Of a stretch of DNA of 64,000 bases, positions 56,254-63,554 are shown in pieces. The translations under genes were made by a program, and so were the position numbers. How positions within the stretch are numbered: position 1 is the first letter of the stretch; every line of letters starts with the position of its first letter. The notes beneath the pieces were generated by a model that worked only from the letters and a program-made list of their open reading frames with translations, was not told where the DNA came from and ran no database searches. Origin of the DNA: Sphingobacterium haloxyli (lineage in GTDB: Bacteria; Bacteroidota; Bacteroidia; Sphingobacteriales; Sphingobacteriaceae); NCBI RefSeq assembly GCF_002980525.1, contig NZ_PVBQ01000012.1, positions 62,001 to 126,000 on the forward strand, written 5' to 3'.

Positions 56254-58263
56254 ATGATGATGATGAATAAAAAATATGATCAGCAGATACGATCAAATAT
56301 CTTTTTGGCGGTATCGACATTCTTTTTACTAATGATCATCGGGAGCTGTAGCAAAGAGTTAGAAGCGCCCGATACATTAGAGGTTAGCAACCTAAACCCG
56401 GTTGTCCGTGCAACGGGTGGTACTGTTTCTCTTGATATCACGTCTAATACGACATGGAAAGTGGGAAGTATCGATGCTGCTTGGCTGAATATAGAGAATG
56501 AAACAGGTACGGGTGATGGTCAATTGCGGGTGTCTTATGACGAAAACGATGCGGTTGAACCCCGAACGGTAGCATTTTTTATCGTAACGACTAAGGACGG
56601 AAAATATCATAAAATTGAATTTACGCAATTGGCTACCGATCCGATACTGGAATTGGAACAGGCGGAAATAGAGGTAGGATCGCGGTCGCGAACGCACGAG
56701 ATCAAGTTAAACACCAACATCCCGGCAAGCGGAATCAGTATCGAGGTCCTTTATGAACAGGAGGCAGATGAAAATTGGATCGCCGGTATAAACGTTGAAG
56801 CGGAAGTACTTAAATTTCAGACAGCATTAAACACCGTGGCAGCGGAGCGGACGGCGACGATAATTTTGTCTTATAAAGACACAAATGAAGACGTCGAAGA
56901 TGTGTGGGATAAGATAACTGTTACCCAAATGGCAAGTGGCAACGATGGACCACCGGAAATACAGACTTTTGGCTATGTAAAAGAACTACCACTGGGCGTA
57001 ATAGATGAAAATATTGCTGTTAGGGGAAATATTGTGTCGACAGGGGCGTCGGATAATTTTAGAAAGAACACCTATATTATCCAAGATGAAAACAGTATGG
57101 CATTAGCTTTTGAGGCGGTTGGAAGTCTTCCGCTTAAAAAATATGATAAAGTGAGTTTGCTCTTAGACGGTGCCCAAATAGAAACATTTGAGGACGGTGG
57201 TGTTTCCTATAGAGTCATTAGAAATATAAGTACAGCTAATATATTGGCAAGCGAACCTGATCCAGTTTTTTCTCCGAAAAGTTTATATATGAGTGATTTG
57301 ACGGAAGATTATCTATTATCACTTGTCACGCTGAAGGATGTGGAGTTTGCTATTCCACATGGAGGGTATAGTAACTTTCATGAATATTATGTTACGCAAT
57401 CGTATGGCGATCACGCGACGAAGCACTATCCGGCTCCTATAAGAGACATCCGGGGCGACGATATGTATCTCATTACCAATCGGGAAGTCGCGTACCGTCG
57501 GAATAGTGTGCCGAAAGGTTCTGGGACAATTACAGGATTGGTGGTTAAAATTAGGAATAGCGCGTATGGCGACTTAGGTGAATATTCTATACGGCATCTT
57601 GAAGAATCAGATATTGCTATCCATGCAAATCGGGCAAATGGATTTTCCGAAATATTAGTAGAATGGGAACTTGGACCAACAACAGGATTCCCAGAGGGGA
57701 CACCTAACCTGCCACCGACGACAGGACCGGCAGACGCAACCCTTCAAAAGGATGAGGGTACCGGTTTTTATGCTGCTAATACATTGAATGGGATATATCT
57801 TATTGATAAGTACCGAGGAGATAAATCAGGTGCCAATACGGTTATCGCCAAATCGTCGTATAATGTGAACTCCTGGGGAACGGGTAGATATTGGATCATG
57901 GACAACGTTTCTACGTTGGGCATTACCTCTTCGCTTTCATTACAGTTTGAAGCTGTTAGCGTCAGTAGTACAGGCACTGGTGGAGGACCTAGGGATTTTG
58001 CTGTTGAATATTCGTTAGATGGTGAAAGCTGGAACCGAATAGCGAACTATCAGCTTACGGGACAAATTGCCGCAAATCAGGTGCAAAATGTTACTGCCGG
58101 CCTCAAAATGTTCACCTATAGTTTGCCAAATGAGCTTCTTAATAAGCCGAGTATTAAAATTAGATTGTTGAATATCAATAATACTTCGGTAAATGGTGGC
58201 AATATAGCTGTTCCCGGATCGACAAGTCGTTTGGGACATTTCTCGATAAGGTATAATAAATAA
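56254..58263 (+). CDS. Surface lipoprotein with BACON and DUF5689-like domains
   Basis: 669 residues. Lipobox IIGSC (Cys32). One BACON-like domain (about 45-130; TGGTVSLDITSNTTWKV, AFFIVTTKDGKYHKIEFTQLA) and perhaps a second diverged one (about 133-225) are followed by a DUF5689-like region (about 235-400). There NTYIIQDENSMALAFEAVGSLPLKKYDKVSL looks like the OB-fold strand pattern of secreted nucleases. The C-terminal third is beta-rich (FAVEYSLDGESWNRI). Four ATGs open the frame; the start is uncertain by three residues. It lies 3 bases after the DNase I-like gene and is the last gene of the locus. Presumed role: ligand capture. Confidence 0.8.
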   Translation: MMMMNKKYDQQIRSNIFLAVSTFFLLMIIGSCSKELEAPDTLEVSNLNPVVRATGGTVSLDITSNTTWKVGSIDAAWLNIENETGTGDGQLRVSYDENDAVEPRTVAFFIVTTKDGKYHKIEFTQLATDPILELEQAEIEVGSRSRTHEIKLNTNIPASGISIEVLYEQEADENWIAGINVEAEVLKFQTALNTVAAERTATIILSYKDTNEDVEDVWDKITVTQMASGNDGPPEIQTFGYVKELPLGVIDENIAVRGNIVSTGASDNFRKNTYIIQDENSMALAFEAVGSLPLKKYDKVSLLLDGAQIETFEDGGVSYRVIRNISTANILASEPDPVFSPKSLYMSDLTEDYLLSLVTLKDVEFAIPHGGYSNFHEYYVTQSYGDHATKHYPAPIRDIRGDDMYLITNREVAYRRNSVPKGSGTITGLVVKIRNSAYGDLGEYSIRHLEESDIAIHANRANGFSEILVEWELGPTTGFPEGTPNLPPTTGPADATLQKDEGTGFYAANTLNGIYLIDKYRGDKSGANTVIAKSSYNVNSWGTGRYWIMDNVSTLGITSSLSLQFEAVSVSSTGTGGGPRDFAVEYSLDGESWNRIANYQLTGQIAANQVQNVTAGLKMFTYSLPNELLNKPSIKIRLLNINNTSVNGGNIAVPGSTSRLGHFSIRYNK

Positions 58264-58468
58264 AAAAATAATGCTATCAACAATATAATATCAATTCGAG
58301 CGTTTTTAATATAAAAGAGAAGCAAAAAAACGGTGAGCTCTCCAAAAGAGCTGACGTTTAAAATAAAAGCTTGCTTTACGAAATGTATCTGCAAAGAATA
58401 AGCGAAGGGTTTATTCGAAAAAAGAAACATAGAAACGGAAAGAAAAGATACGAAGTAGAGAAGCATGG

Positions 58469-58494
58469 AAGGGTTCAGATCAATCTGAACCCTT
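58469..58494 (+). terminator. Hairpin terminator after the sigma/SusCD locus
   Basis: AAGGGTTCAGAT (58469-58480) pairs with ATCTGAACCCTT (58483-58494) over 12 bp with a 2-nt loop in the literal pairing; the T-tract is short. It lies about 205 bases after the last stop codon. Confidence 0.6.
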
Positions 58495-58540
58495 TCGCGT
58501 TGATATATCCATGGTAACTATAGTCTCCGATCATTTATTT

Positions 58541-58573
58541 AACAATCATTTAACTGTTGGCTAAATGATTGTT
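58541..58573. promoter_or_regulatory. Operator-like inverted repeat upstream of the desaturase gene
   Basis: AACAATCATTTA (58541-58552) and TAAATGATTGTT (58562-58573) form a perfect 12-bp inverted repeat with a 9-bp spacer. A third half-site TCATTTA lies at 58531-58537. The right arm covers the -33 position of the TATATTTA box at 58587, so a bound protein would block or guide RNA polymerase. No T-tract follows, so it is not a terminator. Confidence 0.55.
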
Positions 58574-58658
58574 GAGATTAAACCACTATATTTACAAAAA
58601 AATACTAGCCGAATAGACTAGACAATAAACAGAAGATCAATACCATTTTACACATTCA

Positions 58659-59720
58659 ATGAGTTCATCCATTAAGTTCAACAATGTCAATACATTGTTC
58701 TCAAAATCCCTCAAATTTAAAATCAACGATTATTTCAGCAGTACATATAAAAAGAAAACCGGAAATAGACGAATATTTATTAAAGCAGCAGTCCTGTTAA
58801 CCACTTTCACGCTGCTATATACGGTTTTAGTTTTTGTACAACCGCATTGGGCCGTCGGTATTGTACTTTGTTTGCTGTTCGGAGTTAACCTTGCCGCGAT
58901 TGGTTTCAATATCATGCATGATGCGGGGCATAATTCATTCTCTGAAAACAAAAATCTGAATACCGTACTCTCTTATACCCTAAACCTATTAGGAGGCAAT
59001 ATCTATTTTTGGAAGCTTAAGCACAACATCGCGCATCACACCTACACCAACATCGATGGCGAGGATCATGATATCGAAGTTAAATTTATGCGGATTCACC
59101 ACGATCAGCAATTGAAGAAGCATCACCGTTACCAATCGTTTTATTTTATTTTCCTATATGGTGTTTCCTATTTAGCTTGGATTTTCTATCAGGATTATGA
59201 AAAATATTTTCGGCAGAAGATGGGGGGGAGCTCGACTCGATTCCACTTCCCACTGCGCGAAAGGATTATCTTTTGGACCAGCAAAGTGTTGCACTTTTTA
59301 ATGTTTGTCGTTATTCCAATTGTATATGTGGGATGGCTACCCACATTAATCGGATGGGGGATTGCTGGAGCTGTCTGTGGTATCAGTTTAGCGACTGTTT
59401 TCCAGTTGGCGCATGTTGTTTCTGAAACAGAGTTTAAAACCATCGACCAATCGAAGGTGGAAGAGGAATGGATGATTCATCAGATTCAATCCACAGCTAA
59501 TTTTGCTACAAAGAACAATGTGTTGACATGGTTATTGGGGGGACTTAATTTTCAAGTTGAACATCACCTTTTTCCTCGGATTAGTCATGTGCACTATCCT
59601 GCGATCAACAAGATTGTACAGCAGACCTGTAAAGAATACAATATTCAGTATATTGAGTTTAGGTCTTTTCGACAAGCTTTTATGTCGCATGTCAGGGTAA
59701 TCCAGGCGATGTCTAGATAA
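58659..59720 (+). CDS. Membrane fatty acid desaturase (acyl-CoA/acyl-lipid type)
   Basis: 353 residues. The three histidine boxes that bind the di-iron centre are complete: HDAGH (H87-H91), HNIAHH (H122-H127) and QVEHHLF (H302, H303). Four membrane helices lie in two pairs. The QxxHH third box and the HDxGH first box fit the linoleoyl-CoA/front-end-like group, but there is no cytochrome b5 domain. It inserts a double bond into membrane fatty acids, probably adjusting fluidity. It is followed by a cold-shock type helicase-csp operon. Single-gene unit with an operator-like repeat in front. Confidence 0.93.
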   Translation: MSSSIKFNNVNTLFSKSLKFKINDYFSSTYKKKTGNRRIFIKAAVLLTTFTLLYTVLVFVQPHWAVGIVLCLLFGVNLAAIGFNIMHDAGHNSFSENKNLNTVLSYTLNLLGGNIYFWKLKHNIAHHTYTNIDGEDHDIEVKFMRIHHDQQLKKHHRYQSFYFIFLYGVSYLAWIFYQDYEKYFRQKMGGSSTRFHFPLRERIIFWTSKVLHFLMFVVIPIVYVGWLPTLIGWGIAGAVCGISLATVFQLAHVVSETEFKTIDQSKVEEEWMIHQIQSTANFATKNNVLTWLLGGLNFQVEHHLFPRISHVHYPAINKIVQQTCKEYNIQYIEFRSFRQAFMSHVRVIQAMSR

Positions 59721-60062
59721 TTTAATTGATACGAATATCCAAAAGTGATGAAAAGTCTTTTATTTACAAATAATTAGCATTATCTTTGACGACATTAGGT
59801 CCTGTCGACGCTCTTTTTGATACCGTTAGTTTAGCTTTCGCCGTCACTCTTAGCTTTTTCAGTTTCCGTTAAGTTATCATAAATATAGACAGCACTAGTG
59901 CTGATTGGCGTCGTAATCCTCTGATCTGAACATCTTGATATATTACTGTTAACAAACAAAAATATGTTCTCTTATAGATAAATATTGTCTTGTCGAGACA
60001 TACGATTGATAATCTGCCCGAATTTTTATGTCAGGATAGACTTCAGTCATAAATTAAACGAA
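59721..60062 (+). promoter_or_regulatory. 342-bp region with the promoter and long leader of the DEAD-box helicase gene
   Basis: TATCTTTG (59781-59788) is an exact -7 match; the -33 area holds only TTTTA. Transcription from it gives a leader of about 270 nt. In the leader are a 14-bp perfect palindrome CAGCACTAGTGCTG (59890-59903) and a TGTCT/AGACA hairpin (59986-60000). No ORF of note. Long structured leaders are known on cold-shock RNA helicase genes; here this is inference. Confidence 0.5.
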
Positions 60063-61199
60063 ATGAGTTTTAATAATTTCGGGATAATAGATCCCATTAT
60101 AAAGGCCCTTGATGATATAGGATATTCCGCCGCTACTCCGATACAGAAGCAGGCAATTCCCCTTATATTGAAAGGTAAAGATATTATAGGCTGCGCCCAA
60201 ACGGGAACAGGAAAAACTGCTGCTTTTGCTTTGCCTGTCCTTAACTTACTGGCATCAGATACCCGGAAATATAATATGCCCCGTGCGTTAGTGCTTGTCC
60301 CTACTAGGGAGCTGGCAATACAGATTGACCAAAGCGTCGCACAATACAGTAAGAACATTCGTGTAAATCGCTTGGCGATCTATGGCGGCGTTTCCCAAGT
60401 TGCTCAAGTAGAACGGCTACGCAAAGGCGTAGACATGCTTGTTGCGACACCGGGTAGATTAATGGATTTAATCAACCAAGGTCATGTGAGCCTTGGCCAA
60501 ATTCAAGTCTTAATATTGGATGAAGCAGACAGCATGTTGGATATGGGATTTGTGCACGAAATTAAGCGTATTTTAAAGTATATTCCTCAGAAAAGACAGA
60601 CCTTATTCTTTTCGGCAACTATGCCAAATGAAATCCGCAAGTTTGCGAATACTATTCTTCACAACCCGGCGGAGATAAATGTTTCCCCTGTGTCATCTAC
60701 AGCTGAGAAAATTGTGCAGTCTGTTTCCTTTGTCGAAAAAAAGGACAAAGCTGCTTTTTTGGCTGGCGTTTTGCGGGATGGTCGTGTCACTCAAACTTTA
60801 ATTTTTACACGCACAAAACATGGTGCAGACCGTTTAGCAAGGATATTGGGTAGAGGAGGAATATCAGCTGCTTGTATTCACGGAAACAAATCGCAGACGG
60901 CCAGACAAAAGGCGTTGTCTTCTTTCAAAAATGGTGGAGTCAATATATTAATCGCCACGGATATTGCCGCTAGGGGGATTGATATCCAAGAGCTTCCATT
61001 CGTTATCAATTACGATTTGCCAGTTGATTCGGAAACATATGTGCATCGTATTGGTCGGACGGGCAGGGCAGGGAAAGAAGGAAAAGCGCTCTCTTTATGT
61101 AGTGAAGAGGAGAAGCCAACACTGTTAAAAATTCAAAAACTAATAGGCTTTCAATTACCGATAGCCGGAAAAAATAATAATTTATCAATAAACAATTAA
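60063..61199 (+). CDS. DEAD-box ATP-dependent RNA helicase (RhlE/DeaD-like)
   Basis: 378 residues from ATG 60063 (MSFNNFGIIDPIIKALDDIGYSAATPIQKQAIP). The frame is open further upstream, but the Q motif defines this start. Motif I AQTGTGKTAAF, motif Ia PTRELAIQ, motif II LDEADSMLDMGF, motif III SATMP, motif VI HRIGRTGRAGKEG. It has only a short C-terminus. It unwinds structured RNA, in ribosome assembly or mRNA decay. Four bases separate it from the csp gene, so the two form a cold-adaptation operon. Confidence 0.94.
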   Translation: MSFNNFGIIDPIIKALDDIGYSAATPIQKQAIPLILKGKDIIGCAQTGTGKTAAFALPVLNLLASDTRKYNMPRALVLVPTRELAIQIDQSVAQYSKNIRVNRLAIYGGVSQVAQVERLRKGVDMLVATPGRLMDLINQGHVSLGQIQVLILDEADSMLDMGFVHEIKRILKYIPQKRQTLFFSATMPNEIRKFANTILHNPAEINVSPVSSTAEKIVQSVSFVEKKDKAAFLAGVLRDGRVTQTLIFTRTKHGADRLARILGRGGISAACIHGNKSQTARQKALSSFKNGGVNILIATDIAARGIDIQELPFVINYDLPVDSETYVHRIGRTGRAGKEGKALSLCSEEEKPTLLKIQKLIGFQLPIAGKNNNLSINN

Positions 61200-61203
61200 T
61201 ACA

Positions 61204-61398
61204 ATGCAAGAAGGAACAGTAAAATTCTTTAACGTTACCAAGGGTTTCGGTTTTATTACACCAAGCAATGGTGGTCAAGACATCTTTGTACACTCAACAG
61301 GTTTAGTCAATGACGTACGCGAAAACGATAGCGTAACATATGATGTTGAGCAAGGTAAAAAGGGGCTTAACGCAGTGAATGTTCGCGTAGCGAGATAG
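61204..61398 (+). CDS. Cold-shock protein, CspA family
   Basis: 64 residues, a single cold-shock domain binding single-stranded RNA and DNA. MQEGTVKFFNVTKGFGFITP contains RNP1 (KGFGFI) and DIFVHSTGL contains RNP2. It sits 4 bases after the DEAD-box helicase gene and is probably translated from the same mRNA; a hairpin terminator follows. Confidence 0.96.
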   Translation: MQEGTVKFFNVTKGFGFITPSNGGQDIFVHSTGLVNDVRENDSVTYDVEQGKKGLNAVNVRVAR

Positions 61399-61406
61399 TG
61401 ATAGGA

Positions 61407-61435
61407 TAGTCTAATTGTAAGATTAGACTACTTTT
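61407..61435 (+). terminator. Terminator of the helicase-csp operon
   Basis: TAGTCTAAT (61407-61415) pairs with ATTAGACTA (61422-61430), loop TGTAAG, followed by CTTTT. Confidence 0.7.
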
Positions 61436-61441
61436 CGTATT

Positions 61442-61470
61442 AAAATGGTGAGCTTTAGCTCGCCATTTTT
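61442..61470 (-). terminator. Bidirectional terminator between csp and the CSD protein gene
   Basis: AAAATGGTGAGC (61442-61453) pairs with GCTCGCCATTTT (61458-61469), with A and T tracts on both sides. It lies 17 bases after the stop of the minus-strand gene. Confidence 0.8.
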
Positions 61471-61486
61471 TGTTTCAAGTCGAGGA

Positions 61487-61918
61487 TTAAGACTCCAATT
61501 CGATTTCGGAGACCTGATTTCCCTGTTTCGTACGAATATATTTATATTTTACCTTTTGATTTACAGCCAAAACCATGCCCGCTAGCTTATCGTTAAAATA
61601 GACTGTTTCCCTACTTAAATTGTCCCTAATAAAACCGTAGTGGCCAACCTCATTGTAGTATGAAACTTTGCCATAAAGATATTCGTCTTCTGTATCTGCT
61701 GGACGAATTAAATCTTCTTCTTTAAATTTGTACGGTTGCGTTGGTGGTGTATCGGAAATATTACCAAACTCATCCACGTAGGCGAACATTTCTTCCAATG
61801 GTTTGCCTTTGTTGTTTTCAGACTTATTGAGTTCTCTTCTTTCTTGTTTTTCTTTCTTTTTCAGTTGCTGTTTTTTAGCACGTTCTTTTTTCTTGAATGT
61901 AAGTTGATTTCTTGACAT
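61487..61918 (-). CDS. Cold-shock-domain protein with lysine-rich N-terminus
   Basis: 143 residues. The first 40 residues are very basic and coiled-coil-like (KKKERAKKQQLKKKEKQERRELNK), likely RNA-binding. The middle has AYVDEFGNISDTPP. The C-terminal part (about 80-143) reads as a diverged cold-shock domain: LYGKVSYYNEVGHYGFIRDN aligns with the GxVKxFNxxxGxGFI core, though RNP2 is changed to ETVYFNDKL. It is convergent with the helicase-csp operon. Family name and function are not fixed; RNA binding is inferred. Confidence 0.78.
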   Translation of the reverse strand: MSRNQLTFKKKERAKKQQLKKKEKQERRELNKSENNKGKPLEEMFAYVDEFGNISDTPPTQPYKFKEEDLIRPADTEDEYLYGKVSYYNEVGHYGFIRDNLSRETVYFNDKLAGMVLAVNQKVKYKYIRTKQGNQVSEIELES

Positions 61919-62012
61919 TAAAAGGGGTTAAAATTATAAAATAATAAGGTGTAAATCTTATAAGAAGCGAATTGCTCAAGGATAAGAGATAGATGCCTTT
62001 GTGAAATGTACA

Positions 62013-62043
62013 CAAATATACGGATTTAAAATCGCAAAAGCAA
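62013..62043 (-). promoter_or_regulatory. Promoter of the lysine-rich CSD protein gene
   Basis: On the minus strand TTG (plus-strand CAA 62041-62043), 20 bases, TATATTTG (plus-strand CAAATATA 62013-62020). It implies a leader of about 85-90 nt. Confidence 0.6.
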
Positions 62044-62056
62044 TTTTAGCAAAGCG

Positions 62057-62453
62057 CTCGGGCAGCGCCTAAGAAAGCCTTTATAAATAAAAAAGCTCCA
62101 ATCTTTTGATTGAAGCTCTGCGGAGAGTGAGGGATTGGTTTAGCCCCGCAATCCCCAGTCTCGATCCTAAACCTCCTTTGGATCGAACCCCGGCCAACCC
62201 TGCTGTTCTCATCCCTCGGGCAGCGCCTAAGAAAGCCTTCATAAATAAAAAAGCTCCAATCTTTTGATTGAAGCTCTGCGGAGAGTGAGGGATTGGTTTA
62301 GCCCCGCAATCCCCAGTCTCGATCCTAAACCTCCTTTGGATCGAACCCCGCCCAACCCTGCTGTTCTCATCCCTCGGGCAGCGCCTAAGAAAGCCTTCAT
62401 AAATAAAAAAAGCTCCAATCTTTTGATTGAAGCTCTGCGGAGAGTGAGGGATT
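62057..62453 (-). repeat. 158-bp tandem repeat (2.5 units) joined to the 3' end of tRNA-Ser
   Basis: Units start at 62057, 62215 and 62373 (period 158 bp). The first two are complete and nearly identical; the third is cut where it enters the tRNA. Each unit holds, on the minus strand, a 17-nt copy of the tRNA-Ser 3' end (plus-strand 62120-62136, 62278-62294; in the tRNA 62437-62453), then the same terminator hairpin, then an unexplained stretch of about 90 bp that can be closed by a 7-bp stem (GAGGGAT/ATCCCTC). No protein-coding frame fits. It is either a duplication of the tRNA 3' flank or an integration scar. Confidence 0.85.
62404..62434 (-). terminator. Terminator of tRNA-Ser (third repeat copy)
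   Basis: On the minus strand AGCTTCAATC pairs with GATTGGAGCT (plus-strand 62425-62434 and 62411-62420; one G-U pair), loop AAAA, then seven T. Identical hairpins recur 158 and 316-317 bases further in the repeat. Confidence 0.85.
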
Positions 62454-62522
62454 CGAACCCCCGAACCTGTGACAGTTAACGGTTTTCAAGACCGCCGCAT
62501 TCGACCACTCTGCCAACTCTCC
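62438..62522 (-). tRNA. tRNA-Ser (anticodon TGA)
   Basis: 85 nt with a long variable arm. Acceptor arms GGAGAGT and ACTCTCC pair fully, discriminator G, CCA not encoded. The anticodon loop CTTGAAA gives TGA. The T arm contains GGTTCGAATCC. A consensus promoter lies just upstream and a terminator just downstream. Confidence 0.97.
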
Positions 62523-62526
62523 GCGA

Positions 62527-62557
62527 CAAAAGTAGAAATTCCGACCCGTTTCGCAAA
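62527..62557 (-). promoter_or_regulatory. Consensus promoter of tRNA-Ser
   Basis: On the minus strand TTTG (plus-strand CAAA 62554-62557), 19 bases, TACTTTTG (plus-strand CAAAAGTA 62527-62534), an exact match. The tRNA begins about 5 bases after the -7 box. Confidence 0.75.
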
Positions 62558-62708
62558 ACTTATTTTCGCCTTTGGACATTACCCTTTGAAAATGAGGTGG
62601 ATTATTTTCAAATGTTTTATCAACCGGCAAAATACGATGCTGAACATGCCTTAGTGTGCATATTTCCGTTGCCAATAAAAAATAAATGAACTATTTTCAC
62701 GACCAGAT

Positions 62709-63554
62709 ATGACAAGAAGGAAAACTGTTGGAAGGAGGACGAAAGCAAGCGAAGAACGTAAAAGATATTTGGTCTGGAGTGTCGTTGTACCGCTATGTAT
62801 GTTAAGCGGTTTTACGCTATTATATTATACAACAGATTTTTCTTATACTATAAAAAGTTGGGTTTTTCCGGAGGAATCAACGCACAAGCATACCACTAGC
62901 GAGCACGAAAAGCGCAATATTAATTTAATAGAGAAGTACGATTCTTATGTATATGGGATTGACATATCCCAATATCAAGGCAATATAAGTTGGATAGATA
63001 TCAACACTATATACGATCAAATACCGATCGACTTCGTATTTATTCGCGCTACAATGGGTGTTAAGGCGAAGGACAAACACTTCGACGTGAACTGGAAAGC
63101 AGCACAAAGTAGAGCGAAACTCCGAGGAGCCTATCATTATTTCCGTCCCAACGAAAATTCAATTCGCCAAGCCCGTAACTTTATAAACACCGTTACGCTG
63201 AGGCCGGGTGACCTGCCTCCGGTTTTGGATATTGAGGAGCGCCCCCGCAAGCAATCTATGGACTCGTTGAAAGTCGGACTGAAGCGGTGGCTGGGCGAGG
63301 TCGAGAAACATTACGGAATCCAACCCATACTTTATTCTGGAGATAGCTATTTTACTGATTTTTTAGAAAAGGAGTTTTCCGATTACATATTGTGGATAGC
63401 CAACTACAACTTTTGGGTGGATAAACCTAAAAAACACTGGGACTTTTGGCAATTCTCCGAACGAGGTTTCGTGCGAGGTATACAGGGAAATGTGGACCTT
63501 AATATGTTCAGGGGTAGTATCGAAGAATTAGAAGAATTGACAATACCCTACTAA
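62709..63554 (+). CDS. Glycoside hydrolase family 25 lysozyme, membrane-anchored
   Basis: 281 residues: a basic N-terminus, one membrane helix (about 23-45), then a GH25 domain (about 75-275). YGIDISQYQGNISW carries the first catalytic-site Asp, DFVFIRATMG and GAYHYFRP follow, and PPVLDIEERP holds the Asp/Glu pair of the active site. Late blocks ILYSGDSYFTDFL, LWIANYN and HWDFWQFSERGFVRGIQGNVDLNMF are typical. It cleaves the MurNAc-GlcNAc bond of peptidoglycan, facing the periplasm. Its stop overlaps the end of the convergent CorC-like gene by four bases. Confidence 0.93.
   Translation: MTRRKTVGRRTKASEERKRYLVWSVVVPLCMLSGFTLLYYTTDFSYTIKSWVFPEESTHKHTTSEHEKRNINLIEKYDSYVYGIDISQYQGNISWIDINTIYDQIPIDFVFIRATMGVKAKDKHFDVNWKAAQSRAKLRGAYHYFRPNENSIRQARNFINTVTLRPGDLPPVLDIEERPRKQSMDSLKVGLKRWLGEVEKHYGIQPILYSGDSYFTDFLEKEFSDYILWIANYNFWVDKPKKHWDFWQFSERGFVRGIQGNVDLNMFRGSIEELEELTIPY

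Larger units (their letters stand above)
58264..58658. other. 395-bp intergenic region before the desaturase gene
   Basis: No gene recognised. It holds the terminator at 58469-58494, a small hairpin AGCTCT/AGAGCT near 58336-58352 and the inverted repeat 58541-58573 next to a TATATTTA box (58587-58594) in front of the desaturase gene. A minus-strand frame at 58116-58466 overlaps the BACON protein gene and is a shadow. Confidence 0.5.

Noticed and set aside
58116..58466. 116-codon minus-strand ORF downstream of the BACON protein gene
   Set aside because: Low-complexity hydrophobic translation, about 40 percent antisense to the BACON gene, no family pattern.
62057..62453. CRISPR-like array
   Set aside because: Period is 158 bp with no unique spacers between short repeats; the units are near-identical along their whole length and carry a tRNA 3' end and terminator.
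62264..62479. 71-codon plus-strand ORF in the repeat region
   Set aside because: It is a translation of the 158-bp repeat and the antisense of tRNA-Ser.
62397..62675. 92-codon minus-strand ORF
   Set aside because: It reads through tRNA-Ser and its promoter; the peptide AEWSNAAVLKTVNC is the usual false translation of a tRNA gene.
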